The notes below the pieces were generated by a model. It was given only the letters and a program-made list of their open reading frames with translations. It did no database searches and was not told where the DNA came from. A DNA stretch of 64,000 nucleotides from Alloascoidea africana. Its lineage: Eukaryota; Ascomycota; Alloascoideomycetes; Alloascoideales; Alloascoideaceae. The position numbers and the translations under genes were made by a program. Shown in pieces: positions 10,237 through 19,466 of the stretch. Numbering within the stretch: the stretch's first letter is position 1; each line of letters begins with the position of its first letter. The stretch lies in NCBI GenBank assembly GCA_030581615.1, contig JAKTTT010000072.1, positions 37,713 through 101,712 on the forward strand. Reading direction: 5' to 3'.

Positions 10237-11283
10237 ATGAAAAGGCAACGAGAAGCTCGGTTTTTTCCCGAAGAAAGCTCAGGTTCGGGTTCGGAGGAAG
10301 AGGTTGCTGATGATGGCGGTGATTCAGAGCAAGAGTCAAAGACGACCATGAAACGGGCGTCGCTTAAACGTTCTGATCCTTTTGGTCTGCGAAGCGATGA
10401 TGATGACGACTTTGCTTCAGACGACGATGACGATTACGAAGATGCAATAGAAGAAACGGGGAAGACATCTATTAAACGACAAAGGCTTGACTCTATCTCT
10501 GTCTCATCAGAAGATGAGCAGGAAGAGCTGGAGGACGACTCCCAGCCCACAGAGAAAAAAAATTCTAAAGTAAAAGCTTCCAAGAAAAAGCTGAAACCTC
10601 TAACTCTAAAAGATCTTGAAAAGGCTCAAAAACGGATAAAAAAATCCGGTGTTGTTTATATCTCACGGGTTCCACCTTATATGAAGCCACAGGCAATGAG
10701 GAAAATCCTATCACAATTTGGAGAGGTGAACAGAATATTCTTGGCCCCAGAGGATTCAAAGACATACAACAGGAGGATCAAGTCTGGCGGAAACAGAAAA
10801 AAAAGTTTCACTGAGGGCTGGGCAGAGTTCAAAAACAAAAAGTATGCAAAAATCGCAGCTGAAACGCTGAATGGGAACATAATTGGGGGGAAAAAAAGTT
10901 CCTTCTACCACGATGACATTATGAATATCAAGTACCTACCAAAATTCAAGTGGGATAACCTGACTGAACAAATTGCTATTGAGAATCAGGCAAGACAATC
11001 TAAAATGAGAGCAGAAATAGCTCAGGCTACAAGAGAAAACAAGGCTTTCATCGAAAATGTGGAAAAGTCAAAGGCCATACACGCCATACGGGAAAAGAGA
11101 AAGAAGAAAGCGGAGAAGCTGGATAAAGAATCGAAGCAAAACGAGCAGAAGAGTGAAGAAGCTGTTGAAGTTCGGAGAACTTTCCAACAGCGTAAAGTTG
11201 CATCTACAAGAGCATCGGCACCAGAAACTGAAAAGAAGGCAATAGACTCCAAACTGGAAGGTATTCTTGATCAAATATTTTAA
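10237..11283 (+). CDS. ESF2: Esf2/ABT1-family 18S rRNA processing factor
   Basis: Single exon, 348 residues. ATG at 10237 is used; the frame continues upstream only to a TTG. The first 120 residues are acidic with SDDDDDFASDDDDDYED-type runs. An RRM-like domain follows (GVVYISRVPPYMKPQAMRKI at about 135, LSQFGEVNRIFLAPED), with the insert RRIKSGGNRKKSFTEGWAEF typical of Esf2/ABT1 rather than of ordinary RRMs. The C terminus is a charged helix. Known role: nucleolar SSU-processome component that activates the helicase Dbp8 during early 18S maturation. Its stop lies 53 bp from that of convergent DSS1. Confidence 0.93.
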   Translation: MKRQREARFFPEESSGSGSEEEVADDGGDSEQESKTTMKRASLKRSDPFGLRSDDDDDFASDDDDDYEDAIEETGKTSIKRQRLDSISVSSEDEQEELEDDSQPTEKKNSKVKASKKKLKPLTLKDLEKAQKRIKKSGVVYISRVPPYMKPQAMRKILSQFGEVNRIFLAPEDSKTYNRRIKSGGNRKKSFTEGWAEFKNKKYAKIAAETLNGNIIGGKKSSFYHDDIMNIKYLPKFKWDNLTEQIAIENQARQSKMRAEIAQATRENKAFIENVEKSKAIHAIREKRKKKAEKLDKESKQNEQKSEEAVEVRRTFQQRKVASTRASAPETEKKAIDSKLEGILDQIF

Positions 11284-11336
11284 GATCTTAGTAATTTGTA
11301 TGTACAATTTCCTTTGGAGAAATGCTTCCCCAGTAA

Positions 11337-14287
11337 TTAAACAGCTATATACAATTTGCAATCTGTGAAATCAATAGAAACCACTTTAGAAGCCTCTACA
11401 AATTCTCCCACTTTGAAAGAAACGCCCAAGTCATTCTGTAGCCAAGCAACAGTCCCCCAATCGACCAGTTCAACCCTTTGGTATCCATTCAAAAGAGTAG
11501 AATCCGAAACCAAACACCTTAATTTTATCTCATTGTCATTTTTGTCGATAGTTCGCTTCAGCTCTTTGAGCACCCAGAAGGAGTTTGAGGCTCTTTCAAT
11601 CCTCTTTATATTGCCCATTCGCGACGTCAAGTGGCTCAGAACAACCAAGAGTTGCTGCTTCGTAAACGTAGGACTCTTGTTGAGAAGAACAGATTGGTAC
11701 TGCCAATGGCTAACAACATCTACAAACCGTCGCAATGGGGATGTACAGGTCATGTAGGAAGGAACCCCTAGAAGAGCGTGTGGATCAGGCTTTAGGGAAT
11801 AATAGGCTGAGGATATCAAGTTAAACATTGCGCTTGAACCTTCATCTAACTTGCCATTTGCATCTCTTTTGGTCAGAATCATATCAAAAGCATTTAGGCC
11901 GTTCTTACCCAAAGTAGCCAATGGAATAGGTTGCAGACTTCGATATATTCCGGGGATCCCTCGGGTAGTGAAAACATTTGAGTTGACAACGTTTGCAAGA
12001 ATCATTAGCTCAGACACCAAATCTTGAGACTTGCCCTGTCGCTGCCTTTTTAAAATAACAGATCCCCGCTCAACAGGAGCGCTATCTTTTCGATCAAATA
12101 TTCTCTCGTAGTCTAGTTTATGCTCAAACCCAATGCGCGGAGTGTTGTTAGAGATCATAACGGCACCGTTTTTAATTCTAAAGCGTTTAAACGCCATTGA
12201 AACCCTGTACAAATCCTCTAAATCTTTCTTCAAAGGCTCTCCATTGTCTTTTTCTAAGACGGAGTCGACATGGTCATATGTAATTTTGTGAAAGTTTTTC
12301 ACAAGTCCAGCTGATATTTTGGCATTACTTAAATCAAATGCTCTTTCAATATTGGCTTCCATTGGATTAAAGGGAATAGAATATGACATACATCTGGTTT
12401 CTTGTCCGTTAATCCCCAGGCCCGCCATAGACACCAAAGCCTTGGGGAACATTGGTAGAGATGTATCTGGTAGATATATTGTGGATGCCCGGCCAAAAGC
12501 AATCCTCGAAACCATCATGTCAGGAGTGATAAATGAGGCAGGATCTGCAATGTGTATGTGAACTATCCACTTTGTTTCGGATATTCTTTCTATAGATACA
12601 CCATCATCAATTTCCTCTGCTGTTTTATCATCAATACAAAAGACATCAAGGTCTCCAAAATTCACTCTGACATTCTGTAAAGAATCGCTCGGCTCAAAAG
12701 GTTCCATAGCGCCATAGTAGCTTTGCTCGAGGTCTGCCCTTTGTGACATGCCAGTATTTGGCATCCCTAGTTGTCTTTCATAAAACCGAATGCATAGATC
12801 ATCGGGAAGATACCCAATATCAACCAGCAATTGTCTTGCCGAGTCCCTTGTTATGTCTTTTGTAGCAAATCCAGGTAGCTGCCTCAACAACTTTACTACT
12901 AGAGACACTGCCATTTCAGAATTATCCAAATTTCCTGCTGCATAATCCTGAATTAGACGTAGAAAGTTGTGGTAGTAAGGCTTGATGGGTACCGGCTTGC
13001 TATCAGAATTGTTTGTCCTGCTACGTAAAACCTTGGAGATATGGGATACGAATGAAGCCACCTCTCCGGAATTATCCTTTCGGGTCAACTTTAACAGCAA
13101 GGTGGTGGATCTCGCCTGTGGCAATTCCAGAGCTGTAACAGTTAGCGGGTTTCTTGGTCTAGCATCTAGAGCCCATAGTAGAGGTGTCTTTTTCAATGCT
13201 AGATACAGGCCAAAAAAGAGACTACCAGAGATTCGACTTTTTGCCCTGATTTCGCCAAACTCCTTCCCTAGAGCCGTAAAATCAGATCCACAAACTTCAG
13301 TTATAATATCCGTCACTTTGGCCAAAGCATCTGGTGCCTCTGAACGTTGGCTGTCCCAGAGCAACTCTTCAAGACTAAGTTTGTTGATAACTTCCACAAG
13401 CTCGAAAATAGAAAGGCTCACGGGCCCGTTCCAGGAGTTGATGCATCGGTGGATTATCTCCAGTTTTCTTGTCAGCGTGGGAACTTCACTCCATGCCTCG
13501 AGAAGCAGATCGCGAACAGGGTTGCAGAGGCTCGATCTTACGCTATCAGAGACCACATAATGGGTGTCATCGCTTTCTTCTGTTGACTTTGCATCCATTC
13601 CCCTGATATCAGTTCCGATACTCCTCCTAGACACCCCTATGGGCTCTTCTCCAGGCAGAACCATCTCTTTCCTTATGACCCCTTTAACAATCTCAGGCTC
13701 AAAAAACCTCGGTATCTTTATCCTTATCCGTGCCTTTGGAACAAATGCAACTTGCCCGGAAACAGTCACCAATGTAAACCGGTGGTCATTGCTGTCCCGT
13801 GCACCCTCCACCACAATCGCCAGTTCCATCTGTGACATTTTTGAGTGATAGTCAACCAGATCTCCGATTTGCAGCTCGCGTAGGTAGTCATCTATAGCGA
13901 AATTTGGGCTTGAATTCGCATATGAAATGGTTGGTCTGCGAGCTTGACGTTTCGATCTTGATCTATCTATTTGACCTTCTATCATATCATTTTTCTTTTT
14001 CATTTCTCGTCTTTCGTTCATCGAAGCAATAATCTCATCCAGACTTTTCACTTCTGAAGGTTTCAATTCACTAGATCATCAAGTCTTAGCAACTTAGTTC
14101 TTTCCATATTTCGCAAACAATAATCCTACCCTAGATTAAGCTTTTCTTCACTTTCAATGGGCTTCTTCACACCTGAAAGCGAGCTTTGAAAGCGCCGAAG
14201 CACCCAAAGCCGCCACTTTGAAACTGAGACTGCATCAATGGCTCCTCTCTTTGCTATCGTAAAGCCATGTTGTTTCCAAATGAGCAT
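11337..14287 (-). CDS. DSS1: Dss1, mitochondrial RNase II-type 3'-5' exoribonuclease
   Basis: Two exons on the minus strand, 14287-14130 and 14070-11337, with a 59-nt intron (14129-14071; GTAGGA donor, CTAAG branch, CTAG acceptor) that keeps frame; product 963 residues. Exon 1 supplies an Arg-rich, amphipathic presequence (MLIWKQHGFTIAKRGA, then LWVLRRFQSSLS), as expected for mitochondrial import. The RNB domain spans about 520-860, with the acidic metal-binding stretch IDDKTAEEIDDGVS and the downstream MCTSPLRRFVDVVSHWQ box. Known role: catalytic subunit of the mitochondrial degradosome with the helicase Suv3. Without exon 1 the long frame has no ATG near its beginning, supporting the splice model. 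A copy of the 128-bp inverted repeat begins 73 bp upstream of the start codon. Confidence 0.93.
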
Positions 14288-14360
14288 TCTTGAAAACAAA
14301 AGAAAAAGGGAAGATGACGGTAACAACTGCACTTTTCCAGTCAAAACATTTTTTTTTTCT

Positions 14361-14488
14361 TATTATCGTTTGTATTACAACACTAGGCTATTTAGACTTA
14401 ACAACCGTACTCCTTTTGCTCGTCCGAAAGGGGGGCTCTGAAACTTTAGGGAGCCTGAACTTTGTTCGCTTTATATCTGCTTTCCTGC
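14361..14488 (+). repeat. 128-bp repeat, copy A (inverted partner at 16887-17014)
   Basis: Runs from TATTATCGTTTGTATTAC to GCTTTATATCTGCTTTCCTGC. The reverse complement of 16887-17014 matches over the whole 128 bp with four mismatches found by eye (about 97% identity). It contains a short potential stem (GGCTC ... GAGCC) around GAAACTTTAG. Ends are not TG...CA, so it is not an obvious LTR. It lies just upstream of DSS1, so it may contribute to that promoter. Confidence 0.9.
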
Positions 14489-14588
14489 CTTCGTCTGGGG
14501 GAAGAAAAATGAAGTAACCTACAAGATGGCCCGCGCCTGACTCTTGCGTCGCAACTAATCCGCTAATGATTCAGCTCACATTAGCTGA
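14489..14588. other. Short spacer between repeat copy A and LINE remnant
   Basis: About 100 bp of unique-looking sequence with no reading frame of interest; a transition from the repeat into the retrotransposon remnant. Confidence 0.4.
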
Positions 14589-15038
14589 TTAAGTGTTTGG
14601 GTTGCCCGCTCCATACCCTCTCCTGTAGAAGTCTACAAGCGTGGGTAGGTTCTCCTTGTTGAGCATTTCTATTATGGACTGGATAAGATCCAACCCGCTT
14701 TCTTTCCTCTCTTCTGCCCATAATGGGCATTCCATGACCTCGTGGTCATAGCTGGGAGCTTGGTGCCCACATGAGCACTCTACGTCCTCTGGAGAGAGGA
14801 ATTTCTTAAGTTTGTAGTCGATTATGCCCATGATTCTTTGGCGTATCTTTGGCATACTTTTTTCCACATGTGTGGCGAACTCTTGATCCGTGTATCCCAG
14901 TTTGTACACGTCCCCTATTTGCCCGCCCCTCCAAACCTCCTTTCCAAACCTCCAACTTCTGAGTGATAGCTTCACGACTCCTGCGACACCCCTGTTCGTC
15001 GATGCAGTCGCGCAGATTGTGCAGTGTAGACTCCACAA
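14589..15038 (-). mobile_element. 3' tail of a LINE-type (Tad/I-like) retrotransposon ORF2
   Basis: A minus-strand frame of 149 codons without a plausible ATG at its head. It resembles the extreme C terminus of non-LTR reverse transcriptases: a Trp/Lys-rich stretch (WRFGKEVWRGGQIGDVYKLG), then a Cys-His cluster, CSCGHQAPSYDHEVMECPLW, which matches the CxC...H....CP zinc-finger-like end seen after RT/RNase H in fungal LINEs. No reverse transcriptase core is present nearby, so it is a 5'-truncated remnant, the usual fate of LINE insertions. Host gene capture or an unrelated zinc protein is the main alternative. It sits inside the segment bounded by the 128-bp inverted repeats. Confidence 0.6.
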
Positions 15039-15257
15039 TACACTTAGATGTCAGCTATTAGTATCACAGGATATGCATTTTTATACACTCCTTATAACTC
15101 TCTTTTCATCCTAATCTACCCAAAAGTGCACGCGCTACGGCAGTTTGAAACCCGAATTTCCCCAATTTTTGACGATGTTCGCCCAAACCCCGTGAAAGTA
15201 ACGTGACGTTTGTCCAAATAAGGGAATTTACTTCAAAAAAACGCTAACATTTGATAC

Positions 15258-15306
15258 GTTGGCGCTGGTTCACGCCAGTTCATGCGGAATCTTTTTGTAT
15301 ATTTGA
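15258..15306 (+). repeat. GTTGGCGCT motif repeat, copy 1
   Basis: GTTGGCGCTGGTTCACGCC followed by AGTTCATGCGGAA and TTTTTGTATATTTGA. TGGCG and CGCCA can pair as a five-base stem. It recurs about 300 bp downstream with an eight-base deletion. Confidence 0.7.
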
Positions 15307-15561
15307 CTAGAATTTGGCCTTCTTGTTGGGCGCCCAGGGGCGCGGACTCTTGATCCGTGGATTTGGAGAGTTGTGGTGGTTGTGGAGCTTTTTGTGATTC
15401 TTTTGCTGAGTTTTTGGTGGTGTAGGAAGTGGTGAAGATTGTGCGTGGAGGTGCGTTTGAGTGGCCGAAAAGGGAATGTTTTGGAAGTAGAAGTTCAACT
15501 ATTCAAAGTTTATCAAATCCCAAAGCAGTATATTTTTACAATAGTCCGTACATTGACGCTG

Positions 15562-15602
15562 GTTGGCGCTAGTTCATGCGGAAACGATTTTTGTATTTTT
15601 GA
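15562..15602 (+). repeat. GTTGGCGCT motif repeat, copy 2
   Basis: Second copy: GTTGGCGCTAGTTCATGCGG then TTTTTGTATTTTTGA. It lacks the small hairpin loop of copy 1. It may mark an old duplication or ends of a lost insert. Confidence 0.7.
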
Positions 15603-15749
15603 AGAAAAGAGTAATAAAGATGATTAATATGATAACTTAGTATAATTAAAAATGAAAGATAAGAATAATAGTGCTGATATTCAACCTAATAGTAAATATA
15701 ATGAGTAAATAGAGTAGTTATATAGCTATAGACCGATATCGCCCGAGTC

Positions 15750-16535
15750 CTAACATTGGTTATCATAATAACCGCGTTCTAACCTAACTTTTTGAGAGAG
15801 CAGCTTGAGTCGCTCTTCTTTTTCTTGAGCTGCTCTCTCAAAAAGTTTTTGGGTCAAAACTGCCCGCTCTCTTACTTCTTCCTGAGATGCGCGCTCAGCA
15901 AGGTATAAAGCTTCCGAAACTTGAGAATGTTTGTTGCTCAAGGTACTCTCTTTTAGTGCCCCACCATTCGCAGCAAGCCTCTTGTCCAAGGCTATAGTAT
16001 ATCCCTTTGGATTCTTCCAGTTTGACACCACAGGAGGAATATACCAGCTCTTTTGATCCCCAGCTGTGAGCTTCCTAGGTGGTGACCTTAGCACTGGGGC
16101 AGGAGGAGATGGAGGACCCCCAGGAACTTTTGTATGTCGAAATCGTGGTGGTTCCATTGGGTCCTCCTCAACGTCAACAATCTTTAAAATCTTTTGTCTT
16201 TTCCCATCTCCCATTCCCATGCTCCTTGCTGAGTATCGTACATATGTTGCTTCATTGGGATTCTTTTTGGGAATGGTGGTTGGCTTATTAGCATTAATTT
16301 TCTGCTGAACTATAAGTGCTAATGCCTCTTCGGTTTTCTGCTTTGTCTCAGCAACAAGGTCTGCAGATGGTCTTTCCAGTGCTAAGTCTGCGCTGCTTAC
16401 TCGCTGCCGCAAAGGTACCAAGTCTCTGAAGGATGACTATATGATTCTTGACTGTGAGTGTCCTTGTCGAGCAATCGCATCGTATCGCAACTTACCCTCT
16501 GAATCTTGTTGAAGTCTACTAATCGTATCGCTCAT
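15750..16535 (-). pseudogene. Truncated, nonsense-interrupted PRP45/SNW1 (SKIP) copy
   Basis: On the minus strand, translation from ATG at 16535 reads MSDTISRLQQDSEGKLRYD, AIARQGHSQSRII, then an in-frame TAG at 16439-16437, then SSFRDLVPLRQR and on for about 228 codons. This is the SNW domain of the spliceosomal factor Prp45/SKIP: YVRYSAR, GGPPSPPAPVLRSPPRKL, WYIPPVVSNWKNPKGYTIAL and DKRLAANGG are all present. Two defects are visible. The conserved N-terminal block (the FGDGGAFPEIHVAQYP region of SKIP) is absent upstream, and the TAG falls between conserved residues. The C terminus also ends early. A GTAAGT lies in the right place for a donor, but splicing to the AG of the TAG shifts frame, so an intron does not rescue it. 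Prp45 is essential, so a complete copy should exist elsewhere. Sequencing error is the alternative for the TAG only. Confidence 0.75.
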
Positions 16536-16886
16536 TTTTGTAGAAGAGTGACGTAATGTTCCAACCAGAAGGGGGAATATTAGCAAGTGGGTATATGGGT
16601 GTATGAATCAAGAAGGGAAAGAAATAGGCACGTGCCATACACGTGAGCGAGCAATAGACTAACAATTTTAATATCTTATTACTTCATCTAACTTTATCTA
16701 AATTTTTCAGAGTCAAGTGCTGCTTTCTTTTGTTTCTCGCTCACGTCCATCACACCCTCGCAAATGGAACTGTGAAACCCCGAGATGATTCTGCCAAGAG
16801 GGCACCAACAAATTGGCTGTGCCAGTCTCCCGGCCTCGACCAACTTAAGGGCAATGTTTCCAGCAGGATGAATTACATGTGCAATT
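16536..16886. other. Spacer upstream of the PRP45-like copy
   Basis: About 350 bp. Translation in all minus-strand frames shows no missing N-terminal SNW block. Two CACGTG E-boxes lie close together (near 16632 and 16642, CACGTGCC and CACGTGAG). No gene. Confidence 0.4.
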
Positions 16887-17014
16887 GCAGGAAAGCAGAT
16901 ATAAAGCGAAGAAAGTTTAGGCTCCCTAAAGTTTCAGAGCGCCCCTTTCGGACGAGTAAAAGGAGTACGGTTGTTAAGTCTAAATAGCCTAGTGTTGTAA
17001 TACAAACGATAATA
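16887..17014 (-). repeat. 128-bp repeat, copy B (inverted relative to copy A)
   Basis: Reverse complement of 14361-14488, four mismatches in 128 bp. Flanks differ on both sides, so these are the practical limits of the homology. It lies 172 bp beyond the stop codon of the GPI protein gene. Confidence 0.9.
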
Positions 17015-17186
17015 CAAGAAAGTGGAACACTGCAGATTACTACTTTTACTTGTTCAGTCCAGTGAAAACAAACCATAATTACCCGTAGACATTATTACAC
17101 CTATATAACGTGTATTTTAACCATCTAAGAATCTTAACGAAAGCAATATTTCAGTGCTCGATCCTGGCGAGAACTAGCGATCATGA

Positions 17187-17639
17187 TTACAACAAGTAGG
17201 CAGCGAGAACAACGGCACCGGCAACAAATCCTGATACCGTTGAGCCTCTGGAACCAGCATTGGCACTGCTAATGGTGTCGTTGGTAGCGTTCTTGGCAGG
17301 TCCGGACTCCTTGGGGGTTGAGGATTCAGCAGGCTCGGACTCAGACTCAGCTGGTGTGTCCTTGGTAGGAGCTGGGGGAACACCGGTCGTGGTGATGACT
17401 GTTGGGACAGTGCAAGGACAGTCTGTGATGGTCAATGTGGTAGCATCAGTGACAGTGATGGTCTTGTTGTTAATAACAAGCTCAGTTGGTCCTGGGCAGT
17501 AAGTTGTGTACTCGGTAACAACGGTATCGACAGTGGTTGTGTAGGTCTTTGTGACATCTTCGTCAGTGTCATTGGCGTTTGAGACCTTGTAAGCCAAAGC
17601 AGAGCCAGAGAGTAGGGCAACAGCAGCAGTGTACTTCAT
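17187..17639 (-). CDS. Small GPI-anchored cell-wall protein (unnamed)
   Basis: Single exon, 150 residues. N-terminal signal peptide [16 protein letters not shown]; the mature part has a Thr/Val-rich core ([19 protein letters not shown], then [15 protein letters not shown]) seen in fungal wall adhesins and Ccw-type proteins, with a few Cys that may pair. A Ser/Thr/Pro/Glu-rich stalk follows, then a C-terminal small-residue site (NAGSRGS) and hydrophobic tail [16 protein letters not shown], typical of GPI attachment. Predicted to be lipid-anchored then linked to wall glucan. Several NxT/S sites suggest N-glycosylation. Exact orthologue not recognised. Confidence 0.8.
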   Translation of the reverse strand: MKYTAAVALLSGSALAYKVSNANDTDEDVTKTYTTTVDTVVTEYTTYCPGPTELVINNKTITVTDATTLTITDCPCTVPTVITTTGVPPAPTKDTPAESESEPAESSTPKESGPAKNATNDTISSANAGSRGSTVSGFVAGAVVLAAYLL

Positions 17640-19466
17640 TTTTGATAATTGGTCGAGTTTTAAGTTTTGCTAAGTTCAACAACTATGGAAAGACAACAAG
17701 ATGAGGAAAAGGGAAAAGAAAATAAGGGAAGGCTTGGTTTTAAATATGGTGAAAAACCGAAAAAAATAAATAATGAGAAACGGAAAGCCAGCCCAAAAGT
17801 AAGGAGATGGTAAAAATAGGGCGAGCCTGGGAACGAATATTCTTTTTCATCTGGGCCTGGAATTGCGAGCGAGAACAGGAAAGCCTGTCTCGATGCAGCT
17901 GTGCGTTGGTGTCTCGAGGCGTGTGGGAAGAGTAGATCGGTTTCGGGCTGGATGGCCAAGGCCAGCAAAGCGGTCTTCGGCTCATCTACGCGCTCCGGTA
18001 TATCGTGGACTCGTGGCTGTGTTTATTTGTTTGTTCGTCTGGAAGAAAACGCTCCTTGAGCTTCTTTTCGCAGGGATTTGATTCAGGGGGCTAGGAGAAT
18101 AAAATTTAGCATCTGTCCCTTCTCAACATGTTTGAGTGATCAATGCTGCTCCTAAGAGGTGGTCACATCTCTCAATTGAATAAGTCCTTCTATATCTCTG
18201 CACCGAGGGACACGTTTCTCTTACATGCACCCCCACCGGAAGAGGGACCAAACAAATAGTTTGTGTCTTGTTGTTTCTCTTGGAACGCGAGGAACAAATA
18301 TCAGAAGCAATCCTTGTTTGTTTAGATGAACCCGATCGAATTGTAGACTCAAATCTGCATTGCTTAGCTGCTAGAATGGTATCTAGAGATACCATAAGCT
18401 CATCTACTGAGCAGGAGATAATAAGACCTTCCCCCTTATTTCCTACTTGCTAAATCTCGATTTGTTGACCTGTTCTCATTTATTTCCACCAATTCGACCT
18501 TATATTTTTCCGATCTCCAATGTGTTTGTGGCTTCAATATCACCAAGTCCTTGAAATTTTTTTATGATTTTGTTGGGTTTTCTACTTTTGGTTTCACAGT
18601 TTCAGGAGAATACAATCAGGCATGCCTATTGCACCTTCTCATCTAGTAATTATTTGTTCTACTTGTAAAACCGCACATCACATAATGATCAAGGAAGGGT
18701 CTAAAGTAGGTCACAGCGCTATTGCATTATACAGAAAACACATGAAGAAGAGGTTGGTTTTGTATATCGAGCTCTATTTTTACAACCTCTCTTTCTCCAT
18801 GTGTTTACTGAAGTGAAAAAAAGTTTCTCTCATTTCTTTTTTGGCTTTTCGGCCACCGAAGGCTCGATGACGAGGCTTGAAACAACACTACTAGCCTTCC
18901 CCCAAAGCCTTGTGCCTGTAGGCCAGAACCTAGTTCCCAATCGCACAGGCTGCAATCTTGGGGTTTCGAGTCTCGACCGCCCTCTCAAAGCTTGACGCAG
19001 AATTGCCCAAGCCAAATATAGCAATTGGTGCCTATTGGGCGAATACATGACAAACTTGAGGCTTTTGTTCAGGAAGCCCTGAGGGGGGACATGAAAGAGA
19101 ACGGAATGTGCGGTCTTCAGTTGTATGTGAAGAGATGAACAACCATCGCCTTGTTCTTGTTACTAGTAGGGGTCAAGAAGCACACCAAAATGTGCATTAG
19201 TTTTTTTGTATGCTCAAAAGATCTTTGGCAAAAGGGGCTAGACAGGCAAGTACAGTAAATGCTAGGATAACATGCCGTGTCTACGCTTTAACACTAAGGT
19301 GAAATGGATGAGATCGATGCCACTAGATTAGCTTTAATTGAACCAAAATGAAAAAGATATGCTCTATTTGAGTGCAATCTATAAACCCCAAGACTGCTAT
19401 GCTATACTGACTAGAATTTCCCAGCAGCTGTATAAAAAAAATGGAAAACCTGGTACTCTTCTGGAT
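17640..19466. other. Intergenic, 1.8 kb, no supported gene
   Basis: Promoter of the GPI protein gene at one side and 3' flank of the ZRG17-like gene at the other. Frames are short (at most about 100 codons) and without recognisable domains. A GTTTCGAGTCTC near 18962 resembles a tRNA T-loop but no cloverleaf can be built around it. Confidence 0.45.

Larger units (their letters stand above)
15039..15749. other. Non-coding spacer with a degenerate direct repeat
   Basis: About 700 bp between the LINE remnant and the PRP45-like pseudogene. It includes two related copies of a GTTGGCGCT...AGTTCATGCGGAA motif (separate entries) and an AT-rich stretch near 15600-15720. No supported gene. Confidence 0.5.

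Noticed and set aside
16437-16496. GTAAGT...ATATAG as an intron that would remove the TAG from the PRP45-like copy
   Set aside because: Splicing there shifts the reading frame and would delete the conserved RYDAIARQG block, so it does not restore the protein.
14361-17014. Inverted 128-bp repeats as LTRs of a retrotransposon
   Set aside because: They are inverted rather than direct, ends are not TG...CA, and no gag or pol lies between them.
18950-18990. tRNA gene suggested by a GTTTCGAGTCTC T-loop-like motif
   Set aside because: No matching acceptor stem, D-arm or anticodon arm could be found at proper spacing.
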